Notes: generated by a model from the sequence alone, not told the origin. Positions 8,629-17,941 are shown, counted from the stretch's first letter. The stretch: 64,000 bases of DNA from Lachnospiraceae bacterium (GCA_017553505.1 JAFZLD010000006.1:186001-250000), one strand, 5' to 3'. Numbers and translations are program-made.

Positions 8629-9453
8629 CTAACCTTTCACGGCACCGAAGCTGAGTCCGCGTACAAGGTGCTTCTGTATGCAAAGTGCAAAGATAACGGC
8701 GGGTAATGCCGAAACTGTCGAAGCAACCGCGAGCTGACCGTAGTGAGCGCTGTCGGTTCCCAAGTATTTCATGATTGCAACCGTAACAGGATATACCTTG
8801 TTACTGGAAAGAATCAGCGGGAAAGTAAATGAGTTCCATGCAAAAATAAATGCAAGAAGTGCCGAGGATACAAGACCGGGCTTAATAAGGGGCACCAGCA
8901 TCTTAAAGAAAATCTGGTACCAGCTATAGCCGTCGACCTGAGCCGCATATTCGATTTCCACCGAAATATCTTCGAAGTATCCGCGCACAACCCAAATCAA
9001 AAGCGGTAACGATATAAGCTGATATACCCAGATAAGTCCCAGGTAGCTGTCGTAAAGACCAAGCTTCTGATAAATCATGAAAAGCGGTAATACTACAAGG
9101 ATTTCAGGTGCAAATTTGTAAGAAAGAATCTGAAATGCCAGGTCTTCTTTTCTCGGGAAATTGTATCTTGCAAGTGCATAAGCCGCAGGTACACCTACTA
9201 TGATGGACACAAGTACCGCACCGCCCGACACGATAACGCTGTCAAGAATGTATCTTCCGTAATCCGAACGAAGAAGAACTTCTTTGTAGTTGGCAAGCGT
9301 CGGATGGAAAGCGAAGGTAGTGGTGAACACTTCCGTATCGGATTTAAAAGAAATCATAACCATCCAGATTAAAGGGAAGAGTGCAAATACGGCATATATT
9401 ATCAAAAGAACATTCATAAGAATATTCAGTGCTTTTTGTTTTCCTGTCTTCAT
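8629..9453 (-). CDS. ABC importer permease (MalG type)
   Basis: 274 residues with about six membrane helices and the EAA-loop equivalent EIEYAAQVDGYSWYQIF followed by LPLIKPG near residue 190. That loop docks the ATPases in CUT1 importers. It is separated by 11 bases from the MalF-type permease upstream and 8 bases from the ATPase downstream. Substrate is inferred from the locus to be a sugar alcohol or rare pentose-related compound. Confidence 0.9.
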   Translation of the reverse strand: MKTGKQKALNILMNVLLIIYAVFALFPLIWMVMISFKSDTEVFTTTFAFHPTLANYKEVLLRSDYGRYILDSVIVSGGAVLVSIIVGVPAAYALARYNFPRKEDLAFQILSYKFAPEILVVLPLFMIYQKLGLYDSYLGLIWVYQLISLPLLIWVVRGYFEDISVEIEYAAQVDGYSWYQIFFKMLVPLIKPGLVSSALLAFIFAWNSFTFPLILSSNKVYPVTVAIMKYLGTDSAHYGQLAVASTVSALPAVIFALCIQKHLVRGLSFGAVKG

Positions 9454-9464
9454 CTTCGCCCTCC

Positions 9465-10397
9465 TTACTCTTCCAGTCCTGCTGCCTGCTTTTGCGCAGT
9501 ACGCTGGAGCTTAACTATCTTCTTGGCCGCAATATTGATAATCAGCCAAAGAACGAGTATGTAGGGTATAGCCGCACCAAACTTCTGGAACTTAAAGCCT
9601 TTCTGGTAAGCGGTAAGTGATAAGGACATAAGCGAATCGCCGGGACCTCCCTTGGTTAATGCGAAGATTACCGCATATTCCTGAAGGGCAGCCATGAATC
9701 TGAATAAAAGCGCGATGTATAAGCTCGGCTTAAGCATAGGGAGTGTAAGATTTGTAAAATTGAACCACGCGCTTCCGCCATCGATTTTGGCAGATTCAAA
9801 GGGTGATTTGGGAAGTGATTGAAGTCCTGCCAGAACAAGCAAAATAATGAATGCAGTATTAATCCAGACATCGATTATTATTACAGTCATAAGAGCCGTT
9901 CCGGGGGCGGCTGCCCAAGGGAAATTGTAAACACCGAATTTATTCAAAAGCTTTTCAACGATACCTACGGAACTGTTTAACATTAACTGCCATACGATTG
10001 TTGCCGTTACGGGAGCAATCATCAAAGGGAAAACAAGCAGAACACGAAGTACTTTTGAAAGCCCATTATTCAAATTATTAAGCAGAATTGCAACCCCAAG
10101 TCCAATAAGCATTTCTAACACTGTAGAAATAACACCATACAATAAAGATATCTTAACTGCGCCCCAAAATGACGCATCACCCAACATATTAACCCAGTTA
10201 GAAATACCAATAAATTTATGTGTGGGAAGTTTAAAAGAATAATTGGTAAGAGAATACCAAATTGCCATTGCAAAGGGAACCATGATTCCGATTGTAATAA
10301 TCAGTGAAGGAGCAACGATTAAATAAGGTCGAACTCGTGTCGAAAAGGGAACCGTATTAAACTCTGATTTATCGTTACCATTTTTCTTTGCCGCCAT
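9465..10397 (-). CDS. ABC importer permease (MalF type)
   Basis: 310 residues with a polar N-terminal stretch and about six membrane helices; the EAA-type loop reads FESAKIDGGSAWFNFTNLTLP near residue 215. It pairs with the MalG-type permease to make the transmembrane channel. A strong hairpin lies between it and the binding-protein gene, which would allow more binding protein than permease to be made. Confidence 0.9.
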   Translation of the reverse strand: MAAKKNGNDKSEFNTVPFSTRVRPYLIVAPSLIITIGIMVPFAMAIWYSLTNYSFKLPTHKFIGISNWVNMLGDASFWGAVKISLLYGVISTVLEMLIGLGVAILLNNLNNGLSKVLRVLLVFPLMIAPVTATIVWQLMLNSSVGIVEKLLNKFGVYNFPWAAAPGTALMTVIIIDVWINTAFIILLVLAGLQSLPKSPFESAKIDGGSAWFNFTNLTLPMLKPSLYIALLFRFMAALQEYAVIFALTKGGPGDSLMSLSLTAYQKGFKFQKFGAAIPYILVLWLIINIAAKKIVKLQRTAQKQAAGLEE

Positions 10398-10418
10398 TTC
10401 TATACCTCATAAATTTTT

Positions 10419-10454
10419 CAAGGCCGGGGGAAGATGCCTTCCCCCGAAACCTTG
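10419..10454. other. Intercistronic hairpin between binding protein and permease genes
   Basis: CAAGG/CCTTG and GGGGGAAG/CTTCCCCC arms make a long GC-rich stem. The minus-strand side lacks a T run, so this is more likely an mRNA-stabilising or processing element than an intrinsic terminator. Confidence 0.55.
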
Positions 10455-10477
10455 TTATATTTTGTATTGCTTGTAGA

Positions 10478-11932
10478 TTACTCTACTTCAAGATCGGATA
10501 CGAGTTCATCCATTGTAGCCTTTAACTCATCCATAGCTTCCTGAACGGATGAATACTTATCAGTGGTAACAAGATACTGAAGTGTCTTAGCCCATTCTGT
10601 TGTTGTCTCAGTAAAGTAAGGCTGTGCGGTAAAGAAGATGCTTGCATTCTTGGAAATTGTTGAGAATGCTTCGTAGTAACCTTCTGCACCTGCTACTGAG
10701 TTCTTGTAAGCGTCGCTGTTAAGTACGGATGTACGAGGTGTATCTGTACAAGCCTTCTCAACACCTGACCAAAGCATAAACTCGGGGCTTGTGAAGTACT
10801 GCATAAAGTACCAAGCTGCTTCCTTCTTGGAAGAGTCTGCGTTCATTGCCATTGACCATACCCAAAGGTTAGACTTCATATCAGCTTCTGTCTTTCCTGC
10901 GGATGCGGGATAAGGAACCATACCGAATGCCATGTTGCCTGCTTCGTTGGAAGAACCGGGAGTGTTCTGTGTGTAACCGCCTCTGTCTGCGTCCCACATC
11001 ATAGCTGCTTTGCCGGCACCAAGGTCTGCGCCGCACATTTCCCAACCGTATGTTGCCCACTGAGGAGCGCTTCCGTTCTTAACAAGGTCTACCCAATACT
11101 CAGTCATAGCTACTGCTTCGGGAGAGTTAACCTTACTTACAAGCTTACCGTTCTCAATTTCGAAATCCTTAGCACCCCAGGTTGAATACATTGACATGTA
11201 TGCGGGATGAATAGTTCCCCAGTCGGGAAGACCACGAACTGCAAGACCGTATGATCCGCTTCCGTCGAATTCCTTTAAAGCCTTAGCTGCTTCAAGAAGT
11301 TCTTCTGCTGTCTTGGGAGGCTTAATTCCGTTAGCTTCAAGGATTCTCTTGTTGTAGGTAAGAATGTTTACTTCCCAACCCATGGGGAGTGCCCACTGAG
11401 AACCGCTGCCTACTGCATGACCGGGAACGAGGTCCCATTTAAGAGCATCGATAACTGCGGGGATAAAGTCGTCATATTTCCAGTCGGGACTGGTAAGATC
11501 TGTGCCGATGTACTTTTCAAGGGGCTCAAGGTTACCTGCTGTTGCATATTCCCATGACTGATAAGCACCTGTCATGAATACATCGATGGAACCTGAGTGA
11601 GAGCTAAGCTCTACGTTCAACTTCTCGAAATAGTTACCTTCGGGCATCGATGAGTAGTTAACCTTAATACCGGTCTTCTCTGTAAATTCACCAAGCTTTT
11701 CTTCAACTGCATCTGCATATGTATGTTCGCTGAAAAGAACTGTGATTTCCTGGCCTTCGAACTTTTTCCAGTCAAAATCTGCTGATGATGTTGTTGATGT
11801 TGAGTTGGTTACTGCGGGAGATTTTGTATCACTGTTACTGCTTCCCTGGGCAGGTGTTTCGGTTGAGCCACAACCTGTCAGTAAACACACTGCCATTACT
11901 GTTGCCAACATAAGTGCCAATACCTTCTTCAT
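10478..11932 (-). CDS. Lipoprotein extracellular solute-binding protein, CUT1 family
   Basis: 484 residues. The signal peptide MKKVLALMLATVMAVCLLTGC ends in the lipobox LLTGC, followed by a Ser/Thr/Asn-rich linker, then the two-lobed family 1 binding protein fold (IDVFMTGAYQSWEYATAG, LEPLEKY, MPMGWEVNILTYNKR). It would be anchored outside the membrane and deliver substrate to the permeases. Tryptophan and aromatic residues suit a carbohydrate or polyol. ATG 11932 follows a GGAGGAAAG-like site. It is preceded by a 106-base gap after the dehydrogenase gene, which may hold an internal promoter. Confidence 0.9.
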   Translation of the reverse strand: MKKVLALMLATVMAVCLLTGCGSTETPAQGSSNSDTKSPAVTNSTSTTSSADFDWKKFEGQEITVLFSEHTYADAVEEKLGEFTEKTGIKVNYSSMPEGNYFEKLNVELSSHSGSIDVFMTGAYQSWEYATAGNLEPLEKYIGTDLTSPDWKYDDFIPAVIDALKWDLVPGHAVGSGSQWALPMGWEVNILTYNKRILEANGIKPPKTAEELLEAAKALKEFDGSGSYGLAVRGLPDWGTIHPAYMSMYSTWGAKDFEIENGKLVSKVNSPEAVAMTEYWVDLVKNGSAPQWATYGWEMCGADLGAGKAAMMWDADRGGYTQNTPGSSNEAGNMAFGMVPYPASAGKTEADMKSNLWVWSMAMNADSSKKEAAWYFMQYFTSPEFMLWSGVEKACTDTPRTSVLNSDAYKNSVAGAEGYYEAFSTISKNASIFFTAQPYFTETTTEWAKTLQYLVTTDKYSSVQEAMDELKATMDELVSDLEVE

Positions 11933-12038
11933 ACTTTCCTCCTTTTTCCGAAAGAATTTATTTATCTAGTTTAAATTATATAAGCCTTTAGGGCCAAGTT
12001 CATTGTAAAATACTACACTGTTTTGGAAATTTGATACA

Positions 12039-13127
12039 TTAATCGAATTTCAGAACTACTTTGAGGTCTCCCTCTCGTCCCGAAGCCAGATCGAATCCCT
12101 TTTCCCACTCTTCGATAGGAAGAATTCTTGTAATAACCCCTTCTGTCTTCAAATTTCCGTTCATCATATTTTCAATTACGAAAGGATATGCGTAAGGGCT
12201 AAGGTGTGCTCCTCTGATGTCGAGCTCCTTTCGGTCACCGATAATGGACCAGTCTACTGTAGTTTCCTTACCGAATACCGAGAACTCTACGAATGTTCCG
12301 AGCTTTCTTATAACCGTAAGTCCTTGAACTACGCTTGCGGGATTACCGGTTGCCTCAATGTAGATGTCGCATCCGTAACCATCGGTGAGTGCTTTGATTT
12401 CTTTGTCCACATCACACTTGCCGGGGTTAAATACCAAATCCGCGCCAAACTTCTTGGCAAGCTCAAGTCTGTTATCCTGCATATCAAGAACTATGAGCTT
12501 CTTGGGATTCTTCATTCTGGCGTATGTAATCATTCCGAGTCCGAGTGTTCCGGCACCGGAGATAACTACTACATCTTCATTGGTGATTTCTGCTCTGTCT
12601 ACAGCGTGCTTTGAGCAACCGTAAGGTTCTACGAGCGCTGCCTGCTCCAAAGGCATGTCCTTAGGAAGCTTTGAAATAACAGAAGTCTTACCGTATCTTA
12701 CATACTCAGCCATACCACCGTTTGTATAGTTCATGAATCCATACATGTCGTGAGGCTGACACATCCAATAGTGTCCATCCTTACAGAAGCGACACTTTCC
12801 GCAAGGAACGATCTGATCGGCGGTAATTTTTTCACCAAGCTCATATCCTTCAACGTTCTCGCCCATCTGAACGATGGTTCCGTAGAATTCGTGACCGGGA
12901 ATGAAAGGCGGCTTAACCCAAGAAGGCTGAATATCGTCTCCCCAGAACATTGCTGCACCGTGCTTACATTTAAGATCTCCTGCACAAATTCCGCAGGCTT
13001 CCGTCTTAATGATAATGTCATCGGGGCCGCATTCGGGAGTGGGATAAGCAAGTTCCAATCTGTAATCGTCCTTGCTGTAAGCAACCAAAGCTTTCATAGT
13101 CTTTGGAATACTTCCTCTTACCGGCAT
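12039..13127 (-). CDS. Zinc-dependent sugar-alcohol dehydrogenase (erythritol/L-threitol dehydrogenase-like)
   Basis: 362 residues of the medium-chain dehydrogenase family. Catalytic zinc ligands appear as CGICAGD and GHEFYG; the structural zinc site is CGKCRFCKDGHYWMC near residues 114-128; the NAD site is SGAGTLGLG near 190. The CGICAGD...MFWG...WVKPP pattern is shared with dehydrogenases that oxidise erythritol or threitol. With the neighbouring L-xylulose kinase and L-xylulose-5-phosphate epimerase, it could oxidise a pentitol to L-xylulose. First gene of the transporter operon, transcribed away from ulaE. The exact substrate is inference. Confidence 0.85.
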   Translation of the reverse strand: MPVRGSIPKTMKALVAYSKDDYRLELAYPTPECGPDDIIIKTEACGICAGDLKCKHGAAMFWGDDIQPSWVKPPFIPGHEFYGTIVQMGENVEGYELGEKITADQIVPCGKCRFCKDGHYWMCQPHDMYGFMNYTNGGMAEYVRYGKTSVISKLPKDMPLEQAALVEPYGCSKHAVDRAEITNEDVVVISGAGTLGLGMITYARMKNPKKLIVLDMQDNRLELAKKFGADLVFNPGKCDVDKEIKALTDGYGCDIYIEATGNPASVVQGLTVIRKLGTFVEFSVFGKETTVDWSIIGDRKELDIRGAHLSPYAYPFVIENMMNGNLKTEGVITRILPIEEWEKGFDLASGREGDLKVVLKFD

Positions 13128-13450
13128 TTTAAATACCCTCCTATTTAGTTTTTCTTTTTCTTTGTATTGAACATGCTCAAAATTTGTTATTATATAAAGC
13201 CGTTTTGTATAACGAATTTATAAACCGAATGTAGCACTCAAATTTCCGGTTGTCAACTTCAACTTTGAAAAATTAACATTTTTGCCCTATATTTGGCATT
13301 TTTGCACAATCCTGTTATTTTGATTTCGTTATTTTTGACTTTTGAAGGTGGATTGCAATTTGGGTTCAAAATGTGCTAAATTTAAATCGTTATATAAACC
13401 CGTTTTATTAAATGCATTTTATTAAGATTACATTTAAGGAGGTTTATTAC
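13128..13450. promoter_or_regulatory. Divergent control region between dehydrogenase operon and ulaE-lyxK
   Basis: 323 bases, very AT-rich. Two 23-bp near-identical elements (19 of 23 matches) lie at 13190-13212 and 13390-13412, exactly 200 bp apart, each TTATATAAA-n5-TTT-like. The first is close to palindromic (TTATATAAA paired with TTTGTATAA). They fit operators for the ROK regulator encoded downstream, one next to each divergent gene. Individual -10/-35 boxes are not clear. Confidence 0.6.
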
Positions 13451-14317
13451 ATGTTAGGTAATCATTTACTTGGCCTGTATGAGAAAGCCCTCCCGTCTGC
13501 AATGAGTTGGGAGCGCCGCCTACAGACGGCCAAAGATTTGGGATATGACTACGTTGAAATATCTATAGATGAAAAAGATGAAAGAATAGAAAGACTTTAT
13601 TGGGATGACGCCCACAAAGATAAGCTTCGCCGGGCCATCAAAAAAACCGGCGTGCCCATCCCCTCTATGTGTTTAAGCTGCCACAGACGTTTTCCTTTCG
13701 GTAGTTCCGATCCTTCCATAAGAGCCAAAGCATATGAACTTATGGAAAAAGCAATTCTTTTTTGCAGAGATTTCGGTATCCGCGTGATTCAGCTTGCGGG
13801 TTACGACGTTTATTATGAGAAATCAACCAAAGAAAGCCTTCAATACTTTCTTGATGGATTGGTATATTCGGCCAGACTCGCCGAGAAGTACCAGGTTATG
13901 CTTGCCATGGAAATCATGGACACGGAACTTATGAGCAGTATCACCAGATATAAACAATATAAAGATGAGATTCCTTCCCCTTGGTTTACGGTATATCCCG
14001 ATCTTGGCAATCTGACCGCCTGGGGAAATGATGTGAAATCAGAGTTAACCCTCGGAATTCACGATATAGTAGCTGTTCACCTAAAAGACACTCTCGCCGT
14101 TACCCCTACTTTTTCCGGCAAGTTTAAGTCTGTTACATTCGGTGAGGGCTGCGTGGATTTTGCCAAAGGATTTAAAATCCTTGAAGATCTGGGATATGCC
14201 GGACCCTATATGATGGAGATGTGGTACTCCGACGGAATGGATTGGGAAGACTACATCACCAAGGCCAAAACATTTATTGAAGAACGGTACATGGAAGGAG
14301 TTGCAGAAAAAGTATGA
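13451..14317 (+). CDS. ulaE: L-xylulose-5-phosphate 3-epimerase (UlaE/SgbU family)
   Basis: 288 residues from ATG 13451, 8 bases after a perfect AAGGAGG; the frame extends upstream but without a site. It matches E. coli UlaE along its length as I recall that sequence (GLYEKALP, MCLSCHRRFP, AGYDVYY). The metal-binding TIM-barrel residues are visible in LAMEIMD, YPDLGNL, VAVHLKD and MMEMW. The reaction converts L-xylulose 5-phosphate to L-ribulose 5-phosphate. It overlaps lyxK by ATGA. An AraD/UlaF 4-epimerase to complete the route is not in the window. Confidence 0.9.
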   Translation: MLGNHLLGLYEKALPSAMSWERRLQTAKDLGYDYVEISIDEKDERIERLYWDDAHKDKLRRAIKKTGVPIPSMCLSCHRRFPFGSSDPSIRAKAYELMEKAILFCRDFGIRVIQLAGYDVYYEKSTKESLQYFLDGLVYSARLAEKYQVMLAMEIMDTELMSSITRYKQYKDEIPSPWFTVYPDLGNLTAWGNDVKSELTLGIHDIVAVHLKDTLAVTPTFSGKFKSVTFGEGCVDFAKGFKILEDLGYAGPYMMEMWYSDGMDWEDYITKAKTFIEERYMEGVAEKV

Positions 14318-15843
14318 GATATTACCTTGGACTTGATAACGGCGGAACCAACACCAAAGCTGCCCTTTTTGACAAAGAAGGCAGACAGATAGCTGTAGAA
14401 AGCATTGCAACCGCAGCCATCACTCCCGCCCCCGATTTTGTGGAACGCGACATGGATCAGATGTGGGACGATAACTGCGCCGTGATTCGCGGATTAATTG
14501 AAAAAAATAACATCAATCCCGAAGATATTGCCGGTGTGGGCCTTTGCGGTCACGGCAAAGGCCTGTATCTTTGGGGTAAGGACGGTCACCCTGTCAGAAG
14601 AGGTATCATTTCTTCCGACAATCGTGCCTGGAAATATGCTTCCGACTGGAAAGCAGACGGAACCGAAGACAAGGCCTTCGAATTATCGTGCCAGCACATC
14701 ATGGCATGCCAGCCCATCTGCCTTCTTGCATGGATTCGCGACAACGAACCCGAAGCAATAGACAAGATTCAATGGGTTTTTGAGTGTAAAGACTATGTAC
14801 GTTTTCGTTTAACCGGCGAAGCCCGCGCAGAGATTACGGATTACTCCGGAACAGGACTTATGAATCTGCATACGGCTTCTTTTGACAAAGAACTCTTAAA
14901 GCTTTTCGGAATAGAAAAGTTGTGGGACGCTCTTCCTCCCATCTGCTTATCTACCGATATTGCCGGACACATCACTCGAGAAGCTAGCGAAGCTACCGGG
15001 TTAAAAGAAGGAACTCCCGTCATTGGCGGAATGTTTGATATAAACGCTTGTGCTCTTGCGGTAAATGTTACTGACGATAAAAATATCTGCATGATTGCGG
15101 GTACCTGGAGCATTAACGAGTATCCCAGAAAGACTCCCGTTCTCGACGGAAGCGTGCAGATGAATTCAATTTTCTGCCTTCCCGGGTACTACCTCATCGA
15201 GGAATCAAGCCCCACCTCGGCAGGCAACAACGAATGGTTTATTCGCCAGATTTTGCCTGAAGTTAAAAAAGAAGCCGAGAAAAACGGGCAGAGTATATAT
15301 GACATCATGAACAGCTGGTGCAAAGAGTTTCAGCCCAAGGATTTCGTACCCATTTTTTTGCCGTTCTTAACAGCAAGTAACGTAAATCCTCTTGCAAGAG
15401 CCGCTTTCATCGGTCTTGATGCATCGCACACCAGACACTACATGCTCCGCTCCGTTTACGAAGGCATAGTGTTCTCTCACAGATGGCACTTAGATCGTCT
15501 TATGAACACGCGGGAAAAGAAAGAAGCTGTAATCCGCTTAGCAGGCGGCGTTGCCAAATCTAAAGAATGGACTCAGATGTTTGCTGACGTAATGAATCTC
15601 CCTGTTGAAACAGTAGATGTCGGGGAAACCGGCGCTCTCGGTTGTGCCATAGCAATCGCTACCGCAGTCGGAGATTACGCTGACGTTACCGATGCAGCCA
15701 ATCATATGTGCAGAATCAACGAAGCGATTTTGCCGAGACAGTGGGCTCATGATGATTATGAAAAGAAGTACGATCTTTACAAGAAAGTCATCGAAGCTCT
15801 GGACGGAGTATGGATTGATATGCAGAACATCATAGCCAAATAA
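14314..15843 (+). CDS. lyxK: FGGY-family carbohydrate kinase, L-xylulose kinase-like
   Basis: 509 residues. GLDNGGTNTKAALFD is the N-terminal phosphate loop, GGMFDINACAL and EASPTSAGN/EESSPTSAGN the middle motifs, and RLAGGVAKSKEWTQMFADV the C-terminal adenosine motif of FGGY kinases. The layout (VERDMDQMW, GKGLYLW, EYPR... HEASPTSSGN-like, FLPFL) follows E. coli LyxK/YiaP. It would phosphorylate L-xylulose or a close ketose, feeding UlaE. Translation is coupled to ulaE by the ATGA overlap. Confidence 0.87.
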   Translation: MRYYLGLDNGGTNTKAALFDKEGRQIAVESIATAAITPAPDFVERDMDQMWDDNCAVIRGLIEKNNINPEDIAGVGLCGHGKGLYLWGKDGHPVRRGIISSDNRAWKYASDWKADGTEDKAFELSCQHIMACQPICLLAWIRDNEPEAIDKIQWVFECKDYVRFRLTGEARAEITDYSGTGLMNLHTASFDKELLKLFGIEKLWDALPPICLSTDIAGHITREASEATGLKEGTPVIGGMFDINACALAVNVTDDKNICMIAGTWSINEYPRKTPVLDGSVQMNSIFCLPGYYLIEESSPTSAGNNEWFIRQILPEVKKEAEKNGQSIYDIMNSWCKEFQPKDFVPIFLPFLTASNVNPLARAAFIGLDASHTRHYMLRSVYEGIVFSHRWHLDRLMNTREKKEAVIRLAGGVAKSKEWTQMFADVMNLPVETVDVGETGALGCAIAIATAVGDYADVTDAANHMCRINEAILPRQWAHDDYEKKYDLYKKVIEALDGVWIDMQNIIAK

Positions 15844-15857
15844 ACTCCTCATTTCTA

Positions 15858-15917
15858 CGGATTAAGCCTGCACAACTATTTTTTAATCCTCCTAAAAATA
15901 GTTGTGCAAATAATCCG
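15858..15917. other. Long hairpin after lyxK with CCTCCT loop
   Basis: A 15-bp perfect stem (15869-15883 with 15894-15908) closes a 10-base loop containing CCTCCT, and a further 7-bp outer stem (CGGATTA/TAATCCG) extends it. The 3' side is not followed by a T run. It may be a processing or regulatory hairpin at the end of the ulaE-lyxK mRNA; the loop resembles the 16S rRNA anti-Shine-Dalgarno sequence. Confidence 0.5.
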
Positions 15918-16010
15918 CAAATAATGTATGATATATGTGTAATTAATCGTTTTCGATAGTGTTACAGCCTAATCGAATCATCTTTCAATACACATCCGGA
16001 CACTGAACAT

Positions 16011-17123
16011 ATGGAAAGTTTCGATTTTAATCTCAGAAAATTCAATACTTCAAATATTTACTCATATTTTTTGAATCACGAGGACGCTACCAAGACCGAC
16101 CTCGCTTCAAGTTTAAATCTCACACTTCCGACAGTTACCAAGAACATTGAATATCTGTCGGATCTTGGTCTTATTCAGGTAAGCGGTTCGCGCGGCCAGA
16201 CCGGCGGCAGAAGAGCCATCACCTATTCTCTTTGCGCCGAGGCTAAGATTTCTTTGGGCCTTGATATTACCAAGCACCATGTTTCCTGCGTTGCCGTCGA
16301 CCTTAACGGTAAGATTATTTCTTTTAAGAGAAACTGGCTTGCTTTTGAATACACAGATTCTTATTTCAAAGAAGTTGCATCTTTATTAAATACTTTTGTT
16401 AAGGACAATAACTTCGATGAAAAGAAGATACTCGGTGTGGGAATCGGTATCCCCGCTTTGGTTCAGTCGGATAATCGAACTGTTTTCTACAGCCGCATCA
16501 TGGGATTTGAAGAGAACACTTATGAAATGTTCAGTAAGTATATTCCTTATGACATTTCCATGTTTAACGATGCGAAAGCTTCTTGCTTTGCAGAAAAATG
16601 GGTTAATAAAGAAATTCAGAATACTTTCTACATTTTGCTCAGTAACAACGTCGGCGGTTCCATGCTGATAAATGGCAAGGTATATTCCGGTAACAACTTC
16701 CGTTCCGCTGAAGTCGGTCATATCACTTTGGTACCTCACGGCAGACAGTGTTACTGTGGTCAGTGCGGTTGTGTTGACCCTTATCTTGCAGCTACCAATC
16801 TTTCTCAGGACGATTTAGCAGGATATTTTGCAAATCTTGCAGTCACCACCGACGAAAAGATCCTCGATAACTGGGACCGATACCTCGACTATATGGCCTC
16901 CACTATAATTAATGTCCGCGCTATTCTTGATTGCGATATTATTCTCGGTGGCTATGTCGGAGCTTATTTGGAACCTTACCTTGATGATATTAAGCGCCGT
17001 ACTTTAAAAATCAGCACTTTCGATTCCGACGCAGATTTCATTAAGCTTTGTTCTTACAAACATGAATCTATCGCTGCCGGTGCGGCACTGCATTATATAT
17101 CACAATTTATCAAGACAATTTAG
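16011..17123 (+). CDS. ROK-family transcriptional regulator
   Basis: 370 residues. An N-terminal winged helix (about 10-75, TKTDLASSLNLTLPTVTKNI as the HTH) precedes a ROK/ASKHA sugar-binding domain. The ROK zinc site is intact: CYCGQCGCVDPYLA near residue 247, after a conserved VGHIT histidine. Members repress sugar operons until the free or phosphorylated sugar binds. It follows ulaE-lyxK on the same strand by 167 bases and is the likely regulator of the whole polyol locus. Its start has no strong ribosome binding site, which suggests low expression. Confidence 0.88.
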   Translation: MESFDFNLRKFNTSNIYSYFLNHEDATKTDLASSLNLTLPTVTKNIEYLSDLGLIQVSGSRGQTGGRRAITYSLCAEAKISLGLDITKHHVSCVAVDLNGKIISFKRNWLAFEYTDSYFKEVASLLNTFVKDNNFDEKKILGVGIGIPALVQSDNRTVFYSRIMGFEENTYEMFSKYIPYDISMFNDAKASCFAEKWVNKEIQNTFYILLSNNVGGSMLINGKVYSGNNFRSAEVGHITLVPHGRQCYCGQCGCVDPYLAATNLSQDDLAGYFANLAVTTDEKILDNWDRYLDYMASTIINVRAILDCDIILGGYVGAYLEPYLDDIKRRTLKISTFDSDADFIKLCSYKHESIAAGAALHYISQFIKTI

Positions 17124-17137
17124 TTTTACAGACATCA

Positions 17138-17168
17138 AAAGGACTTTGGAAATCCAAAGTCCTTTTTT
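17138..17168. terminator. Bidirectional terminator
   Basis: AAAGGACTTTGGA, AA, TCCAAAGTCCTTT followed by TTT: a perfect 13-bp stem with T runs on both strands between convergent genes. Confidence 0.9.
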
Positions 17169-17173
17169 ACGTT

Positions 17174-17941
17174 TTATAATTCTCTTCGTGCTACTACCAC
17201 CGTATATTTTTCCGTTTCGTTGGTCACACCGGTTTCTGCAAATCCATTCTTTTTCCAAAAATGCTCAGCTTGTGGGTTACCTTTAACCCAGCCAAGGCGT
17301 ATTTCCTTCATGCCTATTCGTGACATTGCATTGCAAAGTTCTGTGACAATAGTGCTTCCTAATCCTTTGCCTTGCATGGCAACATCCGTCATAAAGAAAC
17401 CGATAAACGCTGTAGTCTTGTCGGGGAAAGACATAATAAGATCCATAATAGCAATAAGTTGATCTTCTTTAAAGTAGCCAAGGTAGTATTTATCCGCTTT
17501 TGTCTTACCTGGCGGAAGTGCGTTCATGTCATCACGGATACTTTGTTCGGACACAAACGGCGGGCAATATTGATAATAAAGGGTATTCTGTTCACATAGA
17601 GTCAAAACTTTTGAGATGTCCGCTTCGGTTAATCGTCTGACCGCATACTTTTCGGACAATGTGCTTATAATATACTCATCTCTAAGAGCTGAAAGATGTT
17701 CAACAATCTGTGGATTCCAGGAAATCATCTGCGGAAGTTTCTCGCAGGGAAATTCAATACATACGCCGCAAAACCGAGCCTTATGCTCTTTGCAACATGC
17801 ATGTACCTTGCACATTCCCGACTGCGCCCATTCAGGAACGCGTCCGTCAGCCTCGATGCAACCGGGGCAGGAACCCTCTTTCTTTTTGGAACAACCGACA
17901 CAGCATTCACCGCATGCTGTGATAGTAATAAAGTCTGTCAT
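17174..17941 (-). CDS. DUF3795-GNAT acetyltransferase fusion
   Basis: 255 residues. The first 75 or so are cysteine-rich (ACGECCVGCSKKKEGSCPGC, then HACC, FCGVCIEFPC), the DUF3795 pattern that probably binds metal. The remainder from about residue 100 is a GNAT fold with the acetyl-CoA motif MQGKGLGSTIVTEL near 195 and HFWKKNGF near 232. GNAT enzymes transfer acetyl groups to amines. The substrate is unknown; the cysteine module may sense metal or redox state. It converges on the ROK gene and shares its terminator. Confidence 0.78.
   Translation of the reverse strand: MTDFITITACGECCVGCSKKKEGSCPGCIEADGRVPEWAQSGMCKVHACCKEHKARFCGVCIEFPCEKLPQMISWNPQIVEHLSALRDEYIISTLSEKYAVRRLTEADISKVLTLCEQNTLYYQYCPPFVSEQSIRDDMNALPPGKTKADKYYLGYFKEDQLIAIMDLIMSFPDKTTAFIGFFMTDVAMQGKGLGSTIVTELCNAMSRIGMKEIRLGWVKGNPQAEHFWKKNGFAETGVTNETEKYTVVVARREL

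Noticed and set aside
8621..8683. Upstream extension of the second ATPase
   Set aside because: It overlaps the permease end and lacks a ribosome binding site, while ATG 8620 has AGGGGG.
10419..10454. Intrinsic terminator between binding protein and permease genes
   Set aside because: No T run on the transcribed side; treated as a stabilising or processing hairpin.
15858..15917. Simple terminator after lyxK
   Set aside because: The T-rich segment is inside the 5' arm of the stem, not after the 3' arm.
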